Positions 8,525 to 18,800 of a DNA stretch of 64,000 nucleotides are shown piece by piece (within the stretch, counting starts at the first letter, position 1; each line of letters begins with the position of its first letter). Made by a program: the position numbers and the translations under genes. The notes beneath the pieces were generated by a model, which had not been told where the DNA came from, ran no database searches, and worked only from the letters and a program-made list of their open reading frames with translations. The DNA comes from G965222505 sp965222505 (GTDB lineage: Bacteria; Bacteroidota; Rhodothermia; Rhodothermales; DATKEJ01), in the NCBI GenBank assembly GCA_965222505.1, contig OZ244956.1, positions 4,588,001 to 4,652,000 on the forward strand, given 5' to 3'.

Positions 8525-8608
8525 GTTCTTTGATTTTTGTGTGCAAGATTTGCCCTATCGTTTTCCTCAACCTTTGCACAGCAAAATCAAAGAACCATTA
8601 TAAGGTTC
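8525..8608 (+). repeat. Long palindromic repeat, copy 3 (best formed)
   Basis: GTTCTTTGATTTT (8525-8537) and AAAATCAAAGAAC (8583-8595) form a perfect 13-bp stem, continued after a 2x2 internal loop by TGTGCAA with TTGCACA. GAACC (8592-8596) can instead pair with GGTTC (8604-8608) around a 7-nt ATTATAA loop. The AAGG at 8602-8605, a likely ribosome-binding site for the ATG at 8610, lies in that second hairpin. The two structures share bases 8592-8595 and cannot form together. Confidence 0.8.
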
Positions 8609-8609
8609 C

Positions 8610-8996
8610 ATGAAAGACATCGCCAAATTTATAAGCAAAGACCCGTCAGGGAGCCATACCGAGGCCGGGTTTTCCACGGTTGAGGTGTTGGTGGCGCTTG
8701 TGCTGCTGGTCTCCGTTTGGGTGCCGCTGGTGCATTTCGGGGTTTCATTTCTGGGCAAGCCACACAACGCACGTACCGTGCAAGCCCTGGTGTTGGCCCG
8801 CAACATGATGGAGGAAACCCTGCATGCCCGAGCCTATGCCCCTACCAATCGCTATAGCCCCGATGGTAAGTGGCGTACCCGAAGATCCGTTGCCTTCGAG
8901 GGCGGGCGTGTTATTCTCCGGGTGGCCGTCTACCGTATCCCCGATGAGACCCCCATGATTCGGCTCATGACCCTCCGATTGCAACCCCAGCCATGA
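8610..8996 (+). CDS. Minor prepilin, GspI/PilV-like
   Basis: A 128-aa minor prepilin. A 20-residue leader ends TEAG, followed by FSTVEVLVALVLLVSVW with Glu at mature position 5, which fits processing by the peptidase encoded upstream. The short globular domain has the NMMEETLHARAY helix typical of GspI/PilV-type proteins. Its ATG lies two bases beyond palindromic repeat copy 3, whose AAGG is the only ribosome site visible. The last codons overlap the next gene by ATGA. Its expected role is in the pseudopilus tip complex. Confidence 0.82.
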   Translation: MKDIAKFISKDPSGSHTEAGFSTVEVLVALVLLVSVWVPLVHFGVSFLGKPHNARTVQALVLARNMMEETLHARAYAPTNRYSPDGKWRTRRSVAFEGGRVILRVAVYRIPDETPMIRLMTLRLQPQP

Positions 8997-9529
8997 CGAC
9001 GCCTCCTATATCTCATCCCGCAGGATATGCCCTGCCTGAACTCATGATTGCGCTGGTCTTGACCGGGGTGTTGCTCAGTGGGTTGTACCGTGGGTATCTG
9101 TGGCTACAACGTGCCTGGATCGATTGGAACCGGCAATCCACGCTGTACACCGATGTACACCGCATCCAAACCCAATGGGTACGGGATGTCACCTATGCAG
9201 CAGCCTGGGCGGTCTCCGCCGATACAGCCTGGCGTCTGACGGACCCTTCAGGCGGGCAGGTACAGTATGCCTTTCGGGATACTGTGCTTTTAAGAAACAA
9301 CAGACTGCTACATCATGGGGCTGTTCAGGTTACGCAATTTGAAGTGCAGGCTGTTGGTGAAGATGGGGAGCCGGAGATGGTTTGGCCGGATTCACTAGCG
9401 GGTCCGTCGGTGCTGGTCAGCTTGACTTGCACCCTGCGTGCCTGGCAGTACGAAATGACCCAATCGGTACATGCGGTTTTACGGCCACCTGGCCCCTGGC
9501 CGCCGATGCCGGTCCTGTACGATCCGTAA
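8993..9529 (+). CDS. Minor prepilin, GspJ/PilW-like
   Basis: A 178-aa minor prepilin starting in a 4-bp ATGA overlap with the previous gene. The leader is 11 residues (to Gly11), then YALPELMIALVLTGVLLSGLY with Glu at mature position 5. The +1 residue is Tyr rather than Phe, which is tolerated in this family. The globular part (residues 45-178) is beta-rich, with GQVQYAFRDTVLLRNNRLLHHG, like the GspJ/PilW group. With the preceding GspI-like and GspK-like proteins it could form the three-protein pseudopilus tip. Confidence 0.82.
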   Translation: MTTPPISHPAGYALPELMIALVLTGVLLSGLYRGYLWLQRAWIDWNRQSTLYTDVHRIQTQWVRDVTYAAAWAVSADTAWRLTDPSGGQVQYAFRDTVLLRNNRLLHHGAVQVTQFEVQAVGEDGEPEMVWPDSLAGPSVLVSLTCTLRAWQYEMTQSVHAVLRPPGPWPPMPVLYDP

Positions 9530-9599
9530 CAGAACATTACATTTTACATTCCGAGCATATCTACGCCCACATCGACGATACGTTTGATTCACCGTGAAA

Positions 9600-9619
9600 G
9601 GCATCTTCCGGCAGATGCC
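9600..9619 (+). terminator. Short hairpin before GspF-like gene
   Basis: GGCATCT (9600-9606) and AGATGCC (9613-9619) form a perfect 7-bp hairpin with a 6-nt loop, lying 7 bases before the ATG at 9627. There is no T tract. It may be a weak attenuator or processing site within the operon. Confidence 0.35.
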
Positions 9620-9626
9620 ATGATAA

Positions 9627-10766
9627 ATGACGTATTTGAAGATGGCAGTTTCACGTCAGGTGTTGGCCTTCCCGGCACCTCCCCGGCAAACCGTGGACCG
9701 GAGGCGTACCTGGTCCAGCCGTTTCCCTGCACGGGTTAGTCTGCGGGCGCGGTTGGAGTTTACCCAGAGTTTTGCCGTAATGCTGGGCGCACGGCTCACC
9801 GTTACCGAAGCCCTGTCTACAGCCATAGAAGCCACCCGCAGCAAAGCGTTGCGCGGCGTGTTGATGCAGGCGCGGCAGGATGTTCAGCGTGGACGCACCC
9901 TCTCCGAAGCCTTTGCCCGTCATGGGCATGCTTTTGATGGGTTATACGTCCATATGGTTCGGGTTGGGGAAGCAACGGGGTTGCTGGATCGTGTTTTGGG
10001 GCGGCTTGCCAAGCACCTTGAAAAAACAACCGTCTTGCGGGGAAAAGTACGGGCTGCACTGGCATATCCAGCCGTCATTGTAGGTATCGCGGTACTGGCA
10101 GTCTCGTTCTTTCTTACGACCATTGTGCCCACCTTTGCCGAGTTGTTTGCGCAGTTCGGCGTCCCACTACCCCGCCCTACCCGGATGGTACTCGGTTTTA
10201 GCCACTTGCTGGCCGAAAAGGGAGGCCTGATGGGTTTGCTTTTGATGGGTACCATCGGCGCGGGGTATGGGGTTCGGCATAGTGAGGTGGGGGGGCGATG
10301 GATCGATCAGGTTCGGCTCCATATTCCATTGTTTGGGGCGTTGGTGCGTAAACAGCTTGTGGCCCACGTGAGCCGGACGCTGGGTACGCTGGTGGAGGCT
10401 GGCGTGCCGCTGGTAGAGGCCCTCAAACTGGTTGCCCAGCACAGCGGCAACCACATCTTGAATCGGGAACTCACCCAACTAGCTGGCCAGGTGCAACGGG
10501 GGCTTACGCTGCATCAGGCCATCAAAGCCCGAACCCTGTTTCCACCCTTGCTGGTGCAGATGATGGCCGTCGGTGAACAAACCGCCGAACTGGGCCGCCT
10601 GCTGTGCTATGTAGGTGGGCACTTTGAGGCCGAAATCGACACCACCCTGGAAGGCCTGACGGCGGTACTGGAGCCGGTCTTGATTGTCGTAATTGGTCTG
10701 GTCATTGGAGGGTTGTTGATGGCCCTCTATATGCCCCTTTTTGAATTGGTGCAAGTCATTGGGTAA
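9627..10766 (+). CDS. GspF/PilC-like secretion platform protein
   Basis: A 379-aa polytopic inner-membrane platform protein of type II secretion or type IV pili. Two GspF domains are visible. The first (about residues 40-160) has FTQSFAVMLGARLTVTEAL and runs to AALAYPAVIVGIAVLAV. The second (about 240-365) has HVSRTLGTLVEAGVPLVEAL and ends ILEPVLIVVIGLVIGGLLMALYMPLF. This is slightly shorter than the usual 400 aa. By family knowledge it sits under the pseudopilus and couples to a GspE/PilB ATPase. No such ATPase or secretin is in the window. It starts at 9627, with 9642 as an alternative, and ends 52 bp before the RHS gene. Confidence 0.88.
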   Translation: MTYLKMAVSRQVLAFPAPPRQTVDRRRTWSSRFPARVSLRARLEFTQSFAVMLGARLTVTEALSTAIEATRSKALRGVLMQARQDVQRGRTLSEAFARHGHAFDGLYVHMVRVGEATGLLDRVLGRLAKHLEKTTVLRGKVRAALAYPAVIVGIAVLAVSFFLTTIVPTFAELFAQFGVPLPRPTRMVLGFSHLLAEKGGLMGLLLMGTIGAGYGVRHSEVGGRWIDQVRLHIPLFGALVRKQLVAHVSRTLGTLVEAGVPLVEALKLVAQHSGNHILNRELTQLAGQVQRGLTLHQAIKARTLFPPLLVQMMAVGEQTAELGRLLCYVGGHFEAEIDTTLEGLTAVLEPVLIVVIGLVIGGLLMALYMPLFELVQVIG

Positions 10767-10818
10767 TGATCAATCATCCATCATTATGCCTCCTTTTGTT
10801 GTTAAATGATAACTGAAT

Positions 10819-13800
10819 ATGTATTGCTCTAAAACGTACTTAATCGTTCTGCTTCTTGTGCTTTGGGTTGTTCCTGTCTTGGGGCAAACCGACGTTCGCA
10901 TCTTCAACGAATACATCACCCAACCCGATGTGTGGCGGCCCGGAAAACCGCTCGCTCCGGGTGTAACGGCGGGAGGTGACCTAACAATGAACCTCCCGGT
11001 CCTGACGGTACCGGGCCGGAACGGGTTGGACTATACCGTTCGGCTCGACTATCAATCCGGTATCAAGGTCAAACAGCCTTCCAGTTGGATCGGGGTGGGG
11101 TGGCGCTTTGATCCGGGGAGCATTACGCGGGATGTTCAGGGGATCGTGCTTGACGGGCAACCGCATACCGTTGATTATGCCCAGCGGCCAGCCTATCAGC
11201 CGGATACCTACTACGTCACGGCGCCCGGTGGTTCTTTTGCGATGATCCGGCGTAACCTCACGCAGGCGTTGGCCCCGGCACGCGGTACCCCGGACGGGTT
11301 TTACGCCTTGCCCTGGCAGCCCTGGAAGATTGAAGCCGATTCCGGCCTGGTTGAAGTGAGCCATAACGGCACCTTGTACCGCACAGCCGTCTACCGTAAC
11401 AATGACTATCCTGCAGCACGAGACCGCATGGATTTTGTCCGTTTCGTTCTGACGGACCCTGGTGGTGTACGGTACATCTTTGCGCATCCTACCCTCGGGA
11501 CCTATATCGGTCCGCAAAATGTGGCGGAGAACTATTCCAAGGAGTTCTTTGTCGATGCCTGGCGGCTGGTTGCCATCCTTGGGGCAGACTATCCCGGCCT
11601 GGATCTGCCGGGCGACGTTCCGGGCGAACCTGGGTTTTCAAGCGGGCCGGGGAAAGGGAGTTGGGTTCGGTTTCATTATCACACGCCGCAAACCACTCAT
11701 CTGACGCCCAACACGGATGGCATTGGCCCGGAACGTATTACGCAGGCCATCTACCTGGATCGCATCGAAACCCCAACGCATCAGGCGGTCTTCCATACAT
11801 CGGAAAAGCCGGTTGAAAATTTTGCCTACCCGTGGGTGCATAACATCCACAAGCGGCTGGACCGGATCACACTCTATGCACGGGGTGAGGTTGATCCCAT
11901 CAAGGAAGTGGTCTTCACCTATGAAACGGCACATCCCATTCCCGGTATTCAGGCCACACGGCTCACGTTGGCCGGGCTTTCATTCTATGGGAAAAACCAG
12001 ACCTTGATGCCAGGGGGCTATGCCTTTACGTATTACCCAACATCGGACGGGGCCTCCCTCGCGGCAACGCAGGCCGATGATTTTGGCTATTACCGGGCGG
12101 GTCCAACCATCAACAGTACCCATGATGACGGGTGGTCCTGGAGCCTGAAAACCGTTCAGCATCCCAGCGGTGCGGTTGATACCTACACCTATGAAAACGA
12201 TCTGTTGGGGCAAACCACCCTGGCCTACATTGCCTACGATGCCGGTACGCGAGAGCATGGATCTCCTGGGTATATCATCAATACGCTCAACAACCGGCAG
12301 GGTGGCGCACGGCTCAAAGAAATGGTGCGCTCTGACGGATTGGGACCCCCAACCATAACACGGTATGCCTACGGTAGGGGGTATGCCAGTGGCATCCCGG
12401 AGCGGCACTGGGAAAGAGGTGTGTTGGCCCTGACGCAGGATTTCTTTAAACCCAGTAGCCGGGGGCAGGTCGGGGTGTATTACACCCATGTTACCCGTAT
12501 TCATCCGGACGATACCTACACCCGGACCTACTACACGGCGGCCAACCACGATGCCATCGACCCCCTGCGGACGGTGCTCTACAAGGATGGAGCCTATGCC
12601 ACCGTCATTCAGGACAATGCCGATATCAACTGGGGTCTGGTGGGGCAAACTGAAACGGGCACCTACACCAACGGCCAGCCGGTACCTGCCAGACGCACCG
12701 TTCGGATCTTAACCTTAGGAACGCAGCCCCTGGCCAAAGCCTTTGGGCATGGGGCTGAGGATGAGGTCCACATCCAGTGGCGGTTTGGGGAATTCCTCCG
12801 GCACGAAATGGTTCAGGAAAAGGCGGGTGCCGATTTTCAAACACTCTTGTGGCGCACGTACTACCGACGCGCAGAGACCGATCTGGTGTGGCGCATCAGA
12901 GAAGTGATCAATCAGGGTCTTCAAACCCGTATGCACGATTACAAATATGCCTATGAGGTGTACCCGGAGATGGATGCCCAAAACATGCTCAGTCGGGTCG
13001 TCCGGGCCAATGTCATCGGCATTCATGAAGAACCCATACCCGACGAACCTGGAGAAACGGTAAGGGTATCCCGATACTATTCCGCACGGGTCACCAGGAT
13101 GCGGGCCGTCTATACCGGAGACGACTACCTCGGGAGCAATCCGTGTACCGATCCTGAAGCCATGCAGGAATGCGTGTGGCACCCGGACCGGGTGTATGAC
13201 TGGTATCAACCGGAGCCCTCCGAAACGCCGCCGGTATTCAGCGATCTTTTCTATGCCGAAGGTACAACGCCGGGGTCTGATTGGAAGCTGCATGCCGACT
13301 ATAAAACCTACGATGCCTTCGGGCACCTGACTGAACTCGAAGATGCCCACGGTAACCTGACCCAGTTTTATTACGGCAACGATGCTCAGCCCTGTGCCCA
13401 GCGAAATGATGCAATACTTGCCAACAGTTACCTGACCTGTATCCAACGGGATGCCGTCACCCGCCAATTGCGGTATCACCCGGATGGGATGGTCGCGTCA
13501 ACAGAAGACAGCAACGGCAACCTGACCACCTACGCATACGATGCACACCAACGTTTAACCGAGGTGACCAATGGAGCGGGTGCATCGTTCATGCAATACC
13601 GTTATCAAGCCGGGTCTCTGGATGCAAGTGGGCTGAAGCACCCACATCAGATCACCACCCGGCAGCCGACTGGTACCGGAACGGTCCTGGAAAGCATCGA
13701 CTTTTTTGACGGACGAGGCCAGGTGATGCAAGCACAGGTCTATGAAGCCGAAGGCACATACCTGGTGCATCAATCCACCTATGATGCCCTGGGGCGGGTG

Positions 13801-15804
13801 AGCCGAACGTGGAAACCGTATCGACATCTTACCCGAGGAGACTTTGACCCAGATGCTGAGGTGCATGCAATGGGGTATTATGGACTGGGAGCCACCCCGT
13901 TTAAACAAACCATGTATGCAACAGATGGAAGTGGGCGCATTGCGTCGGTGGTGCCGGAACATCGGGGTACACCTGCTCCGGTGTACAACAGCTACGCCCT
14001 CGGTACACTGGATGGGACCTACTATCGCCGGACCGATACACAGGACGAAAATGGGCACGTGACCACCCGGTTCACGGATGGGTTTGGGCAGACCATCAAG
14101 ATCATCGCCGGGAATGGTACCGCTGCATCTGCCCATACAGCCTATGCCTATGATGTACGCGGGCATCTGGTTGAAATAACCCCACCCAACGCCTTCGAGG
14201 TCCCGCCAGCCGAGCAACACGCCTGGCTGACAACCTACACCTACGATACCCTTGGCCGACGTACCGCAAAAACCACCCCGGATGCCGATGGAGCCTTTCG
14301 GTATGGCTACGATGATCTCGGTCGGTTACGGGTGGTACATGAACCCCAACTGGCCGAACAGGGACAGGTGCGGTATACCCGGTATGATGCCTTCGGACGG
14401 GTGATTGAAACCGGGGTTGTGGCGCGTTCCTTTGAAAGTATTTCCAATGCCGACCTCAATAACCCCGGCTGGCCGTCAGAGGGTACACCCTCGGCTCGGT
14501 TTACGTACGATTCCTATGCTGGCTTGGCGGTACCGGATGGACTGCCCGTCGCGTATCCCAAAGAGCACCTCACCCAGGTCGTGTTTGAAGGCAACTCCTA
14601 TCAGTTTTTCTACAACCTGGAGGGGCAGGTGGCAGCCCTGAACCTGTGCCTGGATGGCCTGACCAACGAGGACGGACCGGCGTGCAAACAGGTACGCTAC
14701 CGTTACAACCGGCAAGGTCATTTGATCGAACGGCATTACCAACCAGGGGCCTCGGATCAGTTGCTGCACTGGTATACCTACGATGGGGCCGGTCGGCTTT
14801 TCGAGGTTTGCACCGGTCAATCCCCAAGTCCGGACCCGTCCGTCAATTGTGATGCGGTGCCGGGTCGGGTGCGGGAAGCCGTTTATACCTACACGCCGGT
14901 CGGCTTAATTGATGAACTTCAGTTTGGTGTAGATGAAACCGGGGAAGCCCTTCAAACCATCAATTATGTCTATCACATTCGGGATTGGTTGACGGACATT
15001 AACCACATCGAACAACCCGGCGATGCCGCCTTTGCCCTGCGTTTGGGGTATGATGCTGTCCATCCGAATTGGCCGGGGCTGCCGGTGCAACGAAACGGCA
15101 ACGTCGCCTGGATGTGGTGGGAAACCCCTGGCAACCGATCCGTCGAATACGGCATCGAAGCCGATCAGAATGCCTATGCCTTTTCGTATGACCCCCTCAA
15201 CAGGCTCACAGCGGCAGACTACGCCTATGCCCAGAACAACACCTGGTACGATGGAGAAGCCTTTGATGTGGGGCCTTTGGTCTATGACCGGAATGGGAAC
15301 ATGACACAGCTTAAGCGGAACCGTCCGCTACAAACTGCCGGTCAGCCGAGGCCCGAAGCGGATTGGGCGTATGTCTACAACCAGGGCACCAATCAGGTTG
15401 CGTACCTCCATCCGCCGGGGCAGCCGGGTGAGGCGGAAACCACGTTTACCTACGATGCCAATGGCAATGTACGCACGGGCCGGGCAGGAACCACCTATGC
15501 CTATATCCACGATGCCCTGCCGCGAAGGATCAATACACCTCGGCGCAATGCGCAGGGGGCTATCATTGGGGAAGACCAGACCCATTACCGATATGATGCG
15601 CACGGGCATCGTATCTATAAGCGGATGGATTATCACCCCGCACAGGGGAATGTTCAGGCTGGCACCGAAGTATACTTCGTACGCGGAATAGACGGTACGA
15701 TCCTGGCGGTCTACGAACAACCCCCCGGTGAACCAGCCCGGCTGCGTCACCTCAACCTGTTGGCCGGGGGTACCGTACTCGGCCGTTTGGAAATGCCGGA
15801 TTAA
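10819..15804 (+). CDS. Exported RHS/YD-repeat shell protein, no core
   Basis: A 1661-aa secreted RHS-family protein. Residues 1-22 form a signal peptide ending LGQ. Residues about 30-110 (TAGGDLTMNLPVLTVPG, WIGVGWRFDPGSITRDVQG) match the N-terminal region of SpvB/RHS-type proteins. From about residue 840 YD repeats run to 1600 (YAYDAHQRLTEVTNG, YTYDTLGRRTAKTTPD, YDPLNRL, FTYDANGNVRTG). It stops at LNLLAGGTVLGRLEMPD, the segment that in full-length RHS proteins lies just before the DHLGSVR core. The core and toxin are instead in the next gene, 59 bp downstream. In the family the repeats form a hollow beta shell that encloses the toxin. There is no T9SS sorting domain. Confidence 0.9.
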   Translation: MYCSKTYLIVLLLVLWVVPVLGQTDVRIFNEYITQPDVWRPGKPLAPGVTAGGDLTMNLPVLTVPGRNGLDYTVRLDYQSGIKVKQPSSWIGVGWRFDPGSITRDVQGIVLDGQPHTVDYAQRPAYQPDTYYVTAPGGSFAMIRRNLTQALAPARGTPDGFYALPWQPWKIEADSGLVEVSHNGTLYRTAVYRNNDYPAARDRMDFVRFVLTDPGGVRYIFAHPTLGTYIGPQNVAENYSKEFFVDAWRLVAILGADYPGLDLPGDVPGEPGFSSGPGKGSWVRFHYHTPQTTHLTPNTDGIGPERITQAIYLDRIETPTHQAVFHTSEKPVENFAYPWVHNIHKRLDRITLYARGEVDPIKEVVFTYETAHPIPGIQATRLTLAGLSFYGKNQTLMPGGYAFTYYPTSDGASLAATQADDFGYYRAGPTINSTHDDGWSWSLKTVQHPSGAVDTYTYENDLLGQTTLAYIAYDAGTREHGSPGYIINTLNNRQGGARLKEMVRSDGLGPPTITRYAYGRGYASGIPERHWERGVLALTQDFFKPSSRGQVGVYYTHVTRIHPDDTYTRTYYTAANHDAIDPLRTVLYKDGAYATVIQDNADINWGLVGQTETGTYTNGQPVPARRTVRILTLGTQPLAKAFGHGAEDEVHIQWRFGEFLRHEMVQEKAGADFQTLLWRTYYRRAETDLVWRIREVINQGLQTRMHDYKYAYEVYPEMDAQNMLSRVVRANVIGIHEEPIPDEPGETVRVSRYYSARVTRMRAVYTGDDYLGSNPCTDPEAMQECVWHPDRVYDWYQPEPSETPPVFSDLFYAEGTTPGSDWKLHADYKTYDAFGHLTELEDAHGNLTQFYYGNDAQPCAQRNDAILANSYLTCIQRDAVTRQLRYHPDGMVASTEDSNGNLTTYAYDAHQRLTEVTNGAGASFMQYRYQAGSLDASGLKHPHQITTRQPTGTGTVLESIDFFDGRGQVMQAQVYEAEGTYLVHQSTYDALGRVSRTWKPYRHLTRGDFDPDAEVHAMGYYGLGATPFKQTMYATDGSGRIASVVPEHRGTPAPVYNSYALGTLDGTYYRRTDTQDENGHVTTRFTDGFGQTIKIIAGNGTAASAHTAYAYDVRGHLVEITPPNAFEVPPAEQHAWLTTYTYDTLGRRTAKTTPDADGAFRYGYDDLGRLRVVHEPQLAEQGQVRYTRYDAFGRVIETGVVARSFESISNADLNNPGWPSEGTPSARFTYDSYAGLAVPDGLPVAYPKEHLTQVVFEGNSYQFFYNLEGQVAALNLCLDGLTNEDGPACKQVRYRYNRQGHLIERHYQPGASDQLLHWYTYDGAGRLFEVCTGQSPSPDPSVNCDAVPGRVREAVYTYTPVGLIDELQFGVDETGEALQTINYVYHIRDWLTDINHIEQPGDAAFALRLGYDAVHPNWPGLPVQRNGNVAWMWWETPGNRSVEYGIEADQNAYAFSYDPLNRLTAADYAYAQNNTWYDGEAFDVGPLVYDRNGNMTQLKRNRPLQTAGQPRPEADWAYVYNQGTNQVAYLHPPGQPGEAETTFTYDANGNVRTGRAGTTYAYIHDALPRRINTPRRNAQGAIIGEDQTHYRYDAHGHRIYKRMDYHPAQGNVQAGTEVYFVRGIDGTILAVYEQPPGEPARLRHLNLLAGGTVLGRLEMPD

Positions 15805-15863
15805 TACCCGTGGCGGGTCCACCTTTCGTCTTGCTTATCTAGCCCAATCCTAAGGAACGTCGT

Positions 15864-18800
15864 ATGAAAACGCCTCTTGCAAGCCCTCGGTACGTCCGTA
15901 CTGCACGGTATCTCCCGACCTTTATCCCTCTTCTTGGTCTGTTATTGAATGGTCTTCTTTCGCCTACCCTCGGCCAGGTTATTACACAGGATGCACCCGC
16001 AGAAGGGGCCGTCCTGACCAGTGTTCGCCCTTCGTTTGAATGGTCACCGCCTTCAGGGTATGACTATGATGTGCAACTGGTCATCATCTGTACCGAAGCC
16101 GTCTACAACACGCATCAAAGCGAGACGACCGGTCTCAATGAATGTCCCAACGTGTCCGGCAATCCGGACGTGTACCGCATCATCCTCAATGATGCCCAGG
16201 GCAACGCCAATGATACCCAGGGCACACCAGACACCGACCTGGCCGATATGGAAAGGTACTTCTGGCGGGTCGTCGGTCATCGGCGGGGGAGTGGAGGCAC
16301 CAACGATCCGGCCAATTGGGATACTTCAGGCCATGCCTCCTTTCGGGTAGATACAGACGGTACGGGGTCGGGTACCCTGCCTGCCCCAACCGGACTCACC
16401 CCACAAGGCAGCGTCCCCCCAACGACCTCAGTAACCCTGGGGTGGAATGACGTCACCGGGGCCGTCGAATATGAGGTTGAGTTTGGGAGTGCAACGGCAA
16501 CCGTACCCATCGCCAACAATGGCACGGGGCGGACTACGCACACGGTTGCTGTTTCCCCCGGCCAGCCTTATGCCTGGAACGTACGGGGCGTAGATCAGCA
16601 TGGGATACCGGGGCGTGCAGCATCGGCCAGTTTCACTGTGCAATCTCCTCCAACAGGACCCATCACCCTACTCGGTCCGCTTGGCAATGTGGACACAACG
16701 GACCCTCGATTCACCTGGGATCTGCCCAATGACGACCGCTACCGAGATCTTAAATACCTGCTCTGCTCTGCCCATCCATGTGAAAACCCTTATGATGCCG
16801 ACTTGCATTTCAAGGACCTTCCCGTTGAGACCGAAGCCTATGAACCCGTCGGTGAACCCACAGACCTGGCCGGGCAAAACAATGAGATCTTGCAACCCCT
16901 TACCGTAGGCCAGACCTATTGGTGGAGTATCGCCGGGGAATTGCGTACCGGCAATGATGATTGGGAAGCGGCTGAAGGCTCCTTTACCGTCAGCGGAGAC
17001 GGGCCGCCGGGCCATCCGCCGGTTCGCATCACAGGGCGCATTACCCTGCAAGGGTCTGAGACCGTTGTGCCGCAGATTCCAGTCGTTGTCAGTGGAGTAG
17101 GCACGGTCACAACCGATGCCGAAGGAGACTATGCCGTAGATGTGCCACACGGGTGGACCGGGACGCTCCGGCCCAATCATGCCGGCTATGCTTTCCAACC
17201 TGCCGAAGCTGCACCTGGGCCGGTGACTACCCCCTTGACGATCAACTTTGCAGCCGTTCCGCAGCAGGTTACCCTGTACAACCTCCAACCTGATCTCTCC
17301 ACACCAACAGACCCCGAAGCCACAACGCTCACCTGGGCCTGTGCAGAGGGTGGCGCTGATTGTGATGCCACCCAAACGGACATCCGGCACCTTATCATCA
17401 CCGATGATGCCATGGGGGATTTTGACGGGACCCTCGGGTTCATGGCTGCACTCGCCTTGCATGGCAAACCCATACCTGACAGTAATCCGGCGCAGCAATT
17501 ACGGGTCGGTATGTGGGTTGCCGAGGGCGTCCATGACCGCAACTACCGATGCCCGCGTGGGGATGGTCCGCAAGGGGCATATTCGGAGTCGCCGGTATTA
17601 GGCAATGACTATTTTGTGTGCAGCAATCTGAGTGTTCCCCGCGTGCCAGGGATCAATGACGAGCCTGTGAATGCCAGTTTTCGGTGGGTGGAACGGGTGG
17701 TCCATGCTGCGGGCTTGTCTGCTGAAGTGCCGGTCTATCATGGCACAGAAGATCCGCTGGATGAATCCGGTTTCAATCAGGGAGGATGGATCGCCTCGGA
17801 AGCCACGTTTGAACTGGCCGACTACCTCCTTGCCAACTGTACCCTCGAAGCCCCGTGCCACATTGCAGCCGGTGGCCCGCTCTCCACCGTGGCTTCTGCC
17901 CTGAAGTACGCTCGGGATCATCATCCGGCACGAGACCCCAATGTAGCTGCCCACGTCGTTTTGTCCATCATCAGCGTGGGGTACGACAATGCCGGGAATT
18001 ACGTGTGGGATGGCAAAAACATGATCGACGATCCCTGGGGTTGGAAGGCGATTTTTGAATGGTTTCCCGACCTCAAAATATACCACATGCCCACCAAAAC
18101 CGGCACCACCCAATCGGGAGGACGCATCTCCCAGATTTTCGACACCCAACTGCCGGTTAGCAAATTTCGATGGCCCAACTGGTCCAACGATGGAGACCCA
18201 GACTACATCGCGAATGCCGTCTATCGGTTGATCCGGGGCTATGAAGGGGTCACCGGCGCAAACGGGTTATGCGAAGGGGCTTGTGCCGACTCAGGCAACG
18301 ATGTCCCCCTTACCAGGCCACCAACCTCCCGTTGGGATTTCAACCGATGGTACTGGTTTCAGTACGAACGCAACTGGCGCACCAAATGGTGGATGGGAGA
18401 CCTCTACACCTTGTTGCCTGCCCTGTACGGGTTTCACGAATCCAATACCGCTGATGCCTACGTAACCGAATATCAAATTCGCGATGTGCCTCGGATTAAT
18501 CCCGGCTCGGAAACCGTCGGCACCTTTCCAGGGCACACGATGGTCACGTTTTTGGAAGTGAATCCGCAGGCTGTAATGGATCGGTATGATCGCCTCATCG
18601 AAGCCTGGCGGCATTCATCGGTGGCTCAGGCCCTGGGGCGGTACACCTATCGCATTCAGGTAGACGAACGGGATGGGGCGGGCAAAGGGCAGGGGGTGAC
18701 CACCTTTCCGGATGTGGATGAGACCCAGTTCCCCCTGTCCGAACACATGGACCTGACCTGTGGCACAGCATATGCGTGGACCGTAACGGCGTTTTCTGCG

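Noticed and set aside
6526..8608. Integron attC sites as an explanation of the palindromic repeats
   Set aside because: attC sites end in RYYYAAC and GTTRRRY core motifs. Here the outer ends are GTTC...GAAC in the opposite sense, and no integrase is seen.
15804..15864. A frameshift as the cause of the RHS split
   Set aside because: The second gene starts with its own ribosome site and signal peptide, followed by 1380 residues of different domains before the core, so the genes are separate.
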